Made by a program: the position numbers and the translations under genes. Below the pieces are notes generated by a model. The model searched no databases. It had not been told where the DNA came from and saw nothing but the letters and a program-made list of their open reading frames with translations. A DNA stretch of 64,000 nt from Cycas panzhihuaensis (taxonomy: Eukaryota; Cycadophyta): NCBI GenBank assembly GCA_023213395.1, contig CM041465.1, positions 159,595,741-159,659,740 of the forward strand. The letters are read 5' to 3'. Within the stretch, counting starts at the first letter, position 1. Every line of letters begins with the position of its first letter. This document shows positions 58,868 through 64,000 of the stretch, piece by piece.

Positions 58868-59416
58868 TCAAAGGCGGTCGCTAAGAAGCGGGAGGCGACG
58901 CTCAAGGATGAGGCAGACGAGGTCGTCTGCCTCAGCATTAAGGGCCCGGGGGATATGGCGAATGTCAACGGACTGAGAATGAGCCAATAGTGACCTCACA
59001 GTCGATGCCAGGGCTCTCAAATGTGGGCACCACACCTGGTAAACCTGGGTGAGATGAGACACCACCACTTGGGAGTCGCAAAGAAGGATGATGGGTCCAT
59101 GATAGAAATACCATACATCAGTGAGGGCTTCAATAATGGCTGTGTACTTAGCTTTGTTATTGGTTGCCTCAGGAAGGAAGATTCCAGAGCGCAGATAGTC
59201 ATACCCGAAAGAGTCACGGAGTATCCACGCGGCAGCGGAAGGGCTAGGATTGTCGCGGCTTCCATCATCGATGAAAATGAAAAGAGCCATGAATGGGATG
59301 ACGACTTCTCTGAAAGAAGTGCAATGTGACCAACAAAAGAGGCGAGGAGAGGATTCTATATCGCTAGTAACGGTGGCCATAAAGGGATACGAAGGCCTAG
59401 CAATGAGGTGACCCAA
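58868..59416 (-). CDS. Plant/archaeal-type RNase H, free-standing (P3)
   Basis: Longest open copy, 182 codons, with the start shared by the family at Met43 (59290): MALFIFIDDGSRDNPSPSAA, TNNKAKYTAIIEAL, LLCDSQVVVSHLTQVYQVW, then HIPRALNAEADDL near the end. It spans the whole fold. The catalytic Glu reads Lys (AKY), so activity is doubtful. Two Gly of the GSRGNPG loop are changed. It would cut RNA in RNA:DNA hybrids. Confidence 0.8.
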   Translation of the reverse strand: MGHLIARPSYPFMATVTSDIESSPRLFCWSHCTSFREVVIPFMALFIFIDDGSRDNPSPSAAAWILRDSFGYDYLRSGIFLPEATNNKAKYTAIIEALTDVWYFYHGPIILLCDSQVVVSHLTQVYQVWCPHLRALASTVRSLLAHSQSVDIRHIPRALNAEADDLVCLILERRLPLLSDRL

Positions 59417-59518
59417 AGGTAGGAAAGAAAATGGCTAAAAGGGGCCCCGGGGCACCCAAGCTGGCTTAAAGAGGCACAAAGGGGCACCCGGTCGGAGGGG
59501 ACACTCCCTATGGAGGTG

Positions 59519-59734
59519 TCAAGAGCAAAATAGGGCTGCAAAAATGAATCCAAGGCAGCGAAATAAGTTGAACGAGTATAAACTTGGGCATGCGCAGGAG
59601 TGGACGCAAAACGAGATGAGGGGACTTTGGCAAAATGAGCTGTCTGAGGTGCCATTAATGCACTGAGAGAAATAGGTCAAAAGGAAGCCACAGAGACTGA
59701 AAGAAGAACTGGGCCAGAAGGCAATGTTGGCCAA
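59519..59734 (-). CDS. Small ORF upstream of RNase H, unknown (P3)
   Basis: 71 codons; CACPSLYSFNLFRCLGFIFA matches P1 and P2 in frame. Confidence 0.25.
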   Translation of the reverse strand: MANIAFWPSSSFSLCGFLLTYFSQCINGTSDSSFCQSPLISFCVHSCACPSLYSFNLFRCLGFIFAALFCS

Positions 59735-59803
59735 GGTAAAAATGTGGTCTAGAAGGCTTCCTCAAGGGCGAAAAAGGAAGAAGTATCCGGCGGGGGCCCT
59801 GCC

Positions 59804-59810
59804 TATATAA
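59804..59810 (+). promoter_or_regulatory. TATA box of the PMD gene (P3)
   Basis: GGGGGCCCTGCCTATATAAGG, nearly identical to P2 over the flanks. Confidence 0.62.
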
Positions 59811-59996
59811 GGAAAAGTCGAATGAAAAAGGTTTCATTATCACGAGCTCTTGTACAAAATCCAGAGCTCATTCCTCATGTAGCAGAGCGCTACCCCACTT
59901 CCGGGACACACAGCGAGAGATCCAACTATTGGATCGAGACGAGGAGGCAACCAGAGTGACCGGGGAATCGAGATGGTGATTGCACTACCAGATCCA

Positions 59997-60464
59997 GTGA
60001 GTGGATCACCAAACCCAACCCGAAATCGCAATTTGAGATTTAATGCTTTTTATGAGTTTTTATGTAGTTTTTGGGCCCATAAGGGTGAGAAGCGACCTCC
60101 CGGGGTCTGAATTAGACCCAGAGAGGGGTGGGACTAGGGCATTAGGCGTACTGGTCACGATGAGCCTGGGCCAGGCCCACCTGGAGGAAAAAATTTTGGT
60201 TTTTAGGGTTGGGAAAAGGGGGGTGATGTTCGCACCGCGGCAAAGATTGCGGTGCCGCGATCATTTTCGTAGGAAATCGCCTGGCCCCGCCTAAATTCTG
60301 TGGTACCATGAAATTTAGCACGGTGTGGGGCTAAGATTCCAGAAAAAAGGAAAGGGGACCTTGAGGGGCCCCAAATCTGGACCAAATGATGCCAAGAGAG
60401 GGTCTTAAGAGGCCAGCAGTGAGTGTTGGCTATAGACTGATGCGTTTGAGTGGTATTTTTGCAG
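59997..60464 (+). other. Predicted leader intron of the P3 PMD gene
   Basis: Donor ATCCA|GTGAGTGGATC, acceptor TATTTTTGCAG|GTAGTG. P3 alone keeps both GT and AG; P1 and P2 keep the donor only. Confidence 0.5.
60231..60330. repeat. GGTACC-type hairpin cluster, internal site (P3)
   Basis: CGCGGCAAAGATTGCGGTGC with CGCGATCATTTTCG, then AAATTCTGTGGTACC with ATGAAATTT. Lies within the predicted leader intron. Confidence 0.7.
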
Positions 60465-62370
60465 GTAGTGACCGCGGTGGAGAACCGCGAGAATGTTGGT
60501 ATGGCATTGTTGAGCTTCTTAGAGATGATGAGTAGAGAGGACAAAGGGGTCCTCCAGAGATGCAGATTACTAAAGGTGGTGAAGACACCCCAGTACATGT
60601 CAGATCATAGACTGCTTGTGGATATAGTATCACATTGGGATAGGCAGAGACACGTGTTCCATCTACCCCAAGTAAGGGACGTCACAGTGACACCCAGAGA
60701 CATCCAGTGGATCCTAGGGGTGCCAGCGACAGAGAGACCGGCCATGCTAAGCACATTGCCTAGCAATGAGATGGCTCATCAGGAGGTGGCCATGTTCTTT
60801 ACCGGTCAGGACAGGTGGAAGAGGCGAGGGATGCCTCTACAGAGCATGGTGATGTCCAAGGTTCCTCGTGTGAGGAAACTGATTACCCTATGCATTCTAT
60901 TCTAGATTTCCTAGAAATAGAATTATAGGGACATTATAGGAGGCTAGATGGAGGTAGTGCATCATTGTGAAGCCGACGAGAGTTTGGATTGGGCCACCCT
61001 TATAGCAATAATCTCGCCGCCACCGGATGCTACTGTGGTGGTATGTAGGGGTGGATTATCATATAGCATGCTATTGCAGTGCTAGTTCTTTGACCATTTT
61101 GCAGTAGTGGCATCGTAAGGGGGACCACACCCCATACTAGACTGGGCACCCATGGTATATAGGTGGAAGACCCGGTTTAGGGGAGTAGAGGATAAGGCGT
61201 ATATCAGGAGGTCCGTGGATGCCACGTCACTAGATTTACTCACGATAACTAACTACACACCGGACCCCTACCGGTCGATGAGATGGGACAGCGACGAGGA
61301 TGTAGGAGGAGCAGGGGCTACCCCCGGAGACGACGATGGTAGCGACGGGGGAGATGGAGGAGATGGGGCTGGCCCATCATGCACTACAGATGAGGTAGGG
61401 CCATTAGAGACTATCGAGGAGATGAGGGGGCCTATGACGTGAGCCTAGAGATTGAGGATCATGGAGAGACCCAGAGTGGCAGCTCCACCAGTAGAGGGAG
61501 GGGCATAGGTCCCAACAGTGGAGGTGGTTGCAAAGGAGGTGCCAGAGGAGGAGGCACCTAGAGTTGGTGGAGAGCCATGGATAGAGGCTATCGCACAGGC
61601 AGAGGAGCCGACAGCCACAGCAGGTGAGGCTCAACCTTCCTCGTTGTTTGATAATTGGATGTATTGTATTGTTTGGTTTTGATTTGATATTTGCGCAGAC
61701 ATGTACTAATACATGATATGGTGGATTTGCAGATGCTGCAGAGATCATACGGCTGGTTGAGGACATGGTGAGGGAGATGTTCCCTCACGTATATGCAGAG
61801 GGGCAGCCACCCATCCAGGCTGAGGATGCACCTAGATCGGCGGGTGCCCACATGGCAGCGTTCGCCCCACTAGCGAGGGCGAGAGACATATGGGCTGCAG
61901 AGTCCCAAGAGCATATAGCATTCAGGGGACAGATGCAGCGAGAGTTGGATGAGGCTCTGAGCACGCAAGACACATTATAGAGTCGTGTATAGGCACTAGA
62001 GTCCCAGGGTAGAGCCGAAGGGGATATGGGGAGCCATATCTAGGTGGTGATGCTAGAGGAGAGACTCTGAGGGATGGAGGAGAGGTTGCACCTCATAGAG
62101 GCAGAGCGGGATCGTATCCAGGTGTGATACAATCGACTGGTTGAGGACATGGCAGCATCGAGGTTGGCACGGAGCAAGACTTAGACCCATACGGCAGTGA
62201 CGACCCCGAGGAGGCCACGAGATAAGGGGAGTGAGGCAGGGAGCTCACGGAGACCCAGGAGGAGTCTCGGAGGGATGTGGTCCCCAAGAGAGGGATCACA
62301 CAGACCAGGAGATGATACCCTAGGTGCGGGGCAGCAGTAGTATGGTACTTATGTATTTGATTTTGACAGG
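60465..62370 (+). pseudogene. PMD protein gene of P3, antisense to gag
   Basis: Best-kept PMD copy. A 151-codon frame (60450-60905) reads MALLSFLEMMSRED, LLVDIVSHWDRQRHVFHLPQ, VRDVTVTPRDIQWILGVPAT and DRWKRRGMPLQSMVM. After three nearby TAGs, including one shared with P2, it resumes and reaches VYRWKTRFRGVEDKAYIRRS (61152-61442) with an acidic GGDGGDGAGPS linker. After the intron: MVREMFPHVYAEGQPPIQAE and ARARDIWAAESQEH (61765-61980), a helical stretch and a basic TTPRRPRDKG tail. The conserved Met at about 60498 is a likely start. Confidence 0.75.
61624..61732 (+). other. Predicted intron of the P3 PMD gene
   Basis: 109 bases, donor CAGCAG|GTGAGGCTC, T-rich middle, acceptor GGATTTGCAG|ATGC. 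Confidence 0.65.
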
Positions 62371-63400
62371 GAAAAGCACGGGCCTCCAAGGGGTCATATA
62401 TATAGAGTCATATGATTGTACCACCCCTGTAAGGACATCGGCTTCCCATATGTACAATGTGACATATGATTTTGATGTATATATATAGACGGGGCAATTG
62501 GTGCCCCATTTTGATATGTGACGATGTGTATATCATGTGTGACAAATGACATGTATGTTTTGTTATGTATGTTATAGATGCTTTGTTATATGATACATGT
62601 ATTTCCTTCCATGCATGGCTATATATCTGACAAAAGCACACGCGACCACCATGAGTAGAGGTGATAGGCACATGTGGGGTTAGAAATAGAGCGACACGCA
62701 CATCCATGGAGGAGCATAGCAGGATATATGAAGGAAACATCGAACGAGAGGGGGAGTAACGATACTCCAAAGCATCGTCCTAACTGGGGGGACGCCCAAA
62801 TAGGAAGACAAGAGTCCCAAAAGGATATGGGAACACAGGTTCCGTGGGAGGAACCAGGAAGAAACAGAAGAGGCCATCCTAAGTTGTCATTCCACCCGTG
62901 GCTGGGAGAAATGGAAACAACTTGAGATGGTAGTTATGGCTCATTTCAGAGCGTAAAGAGAGAAAGAGGTGTGCCTAGACCCCATAGGGGCAGGGATAGT
63001 CATACGTAGAGTAGGAGATAGGTAACAAAGGGTAGGCCTAGTGTGATTAGGCCTACCAGTAAACTCGTTATGGTCGAAACTAGATGAGTGCAACGGACCT
63101 AGCACGCAACGGGTCACATGGTAAGGTTGCATCTGAGTAAGAGTGGATCTAGTCCTAGGTAAGGATATAGAGCATGAAGGAGAAGTGCCTCTACGAGTGG
63201 CTCATCGACGCGGGCACCTATGTGAAACCACTCGGGGAGGCCAAGAAGGTGAAATAAGTGGCTAGTTTAGGACCAGTGGCTCGGAAGCCAATGTGGAATG
63301 AGGAGGAGTAGGAATATCTAATCAAGATATCACCCTAGGTGCTCGTGAAACCACGGTGACACGTCGAGGAGAGGGCTAATAATCCTCGCTATCCAACTCA
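62371..63400. other. P3 stretch between PMD 3' end and linker
   Basis: No gene recognised; homologous to P1 377-1226 and in part to P2 51791-52430. The site equivalent to 62480-62500 is where the Ty3 element entered in P1. Confidence 0.5.
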
Positions 63401-64000
63401 GAATCACCCGTGATGGCTAAGTAACCGTAACCAGCTATACCAATAAGGGTAAACCTGACTAGGTTTGGCTCATGACATGGCATAGAGTTCGACTGATGAA
63501 GGTCAGTCTCTTGTAACAAAGGTCCCACGGAAGGGGTAGCCTCCTTAGGATCATTATCTTCATCATCGAAAACAGCCTAGCAGGCTAGATGAGAGGTGTG
63601 AGATGGCATAGGCTCACGGGCGACAACTTTAATTCGTCCTTCATGGATAAATTTAAGTTGCCCCCAACGCGTGGAGCAGATTGCTCCCATTTGGTCGAGC
63701 CATGGTTGGCCCAACAAGAGGTTATACTCCACATCGATATCAAGTACAATAACTTTGACAAAAACAGTTTTCCCTCCTAAGGTGAGGGAAAGGGAGATTG
63801 TCCCTAAAGGGGACTTCTCAGTCCCGTCATACCCTTGGCATTTCCAAGGGATGGACTCAAGTGTTATAATGCCTAGCTCCTTGAGCATACGTGCAGGCAT
63901 AGCATTAACCGAAGAGTCATTATCTACAATGGTCCTCTTTATGATAAAATCAAGAGTGTCAATGGTAATGACGAATGGGTAATGTAAAAGCTTCTCCTGC
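63401..64000 (-). pseudogene. Aspartic protease and YGYL linker of P3 (runs off the edge)
   Basis: Open from the window edge: ITIDTLDFIIKRTIVDNDSS then VNAMPARMLKELGI, an active site with Asp kept (DNDSS), VIVLDIDVEYNLLLGQPWLD and WGQLKFIHEGRIKVVA. After a TAG the frame goes on through LVRFTLIGIAGYGYLAITGD to a stop near 63410. P3 is the least damaged protease of the three P copies. Confidence 0.75.

Larger units (their letters stand above)
55720..64000 (-). mobile_element. P3: Tat-like element with antisense PMD gene (5' end outside window)
   Basis: Same order as P2: protease at the right edge, YGYL linker, non-coding stretch, antisense PMD, RNase H, LTR-like block. No RT or integrase sequence between linker and PMD. 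Its block at 55720-58745 directly precedes P2 gag, so P3 and P2 share it. Confidence 0.72.

Overview
The window looks like nuclear DNA of a land plant with a large, transposon-rich genome, probably a seed plant; species and lineage cannot be fixed from it. I see no host gene, no rRNA or tRNA gene and no CRISPR array. Nearly all recognisable sequence is nested, decayed LTR retrotransposon: Ty3 chromodomain type, Ty3 Tat-like type, Ty1/copia and one miniature (TRIM-like) element. Many reading frames end in TAG where the family has Gln (CAG), as expected from C-to-T decay of methylated DNA.

Layout. 1-15080: element P1 (Tat-like, gag strand +), cut by a complete 6.27 kb Ty3 chromodomain element (1232-7499, minus) with recognisable LTRs, PBS, PPT and a 1-mismatch target duplication. 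15081-18901: remains of a copia element (C4, minus) into which P1 seems to have inserted. 18902-21036: AT-rich, nothing recognised. 21037-22963: remnant of a Ty3 element (minus) ending in its primer-binding site. 22964-44865: two copia copies, A and B, in tandem (+), sharing one LTR. Copy A holds a nested, nearly full-length copia (28890-34213, minus). The shared LTR holds an insertion (35996-40432) flanked by perfect ATCTC duplications, with a TRIM terminal repeat at one end and a Ty3 LTR at the other. 44866-55719: P2, and 55720-64000: P3 (runs off the edge), both of the P1 family, gag strand minus.

The most unusual content is the P family. Read along gag, the three copies combine to: about 3 kb LTR-like block, gag, aspartic protease, a linker with a conserved YGYL motif, an ANTISENSE spliced gene for a plant mobile domain (PMD, MAIN/MAIL-like) protein, a free-standing plant/archaeal-type RNase H on the gag strand, then the LTR-like block again. 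Reverse transcriptase is absent in all three; only P2 keeps the end of an integrase, fused in frame to the linker. PMD and RNase H genes are head to head in every copy, with a conserved TATA box, splice donor and GGTACC-centred hairpins between them. My inference is a non-autonomous retroelement lineage that carries a host-like PMD gene with its own promoter. All copies here are decayed and would not function as they stand.
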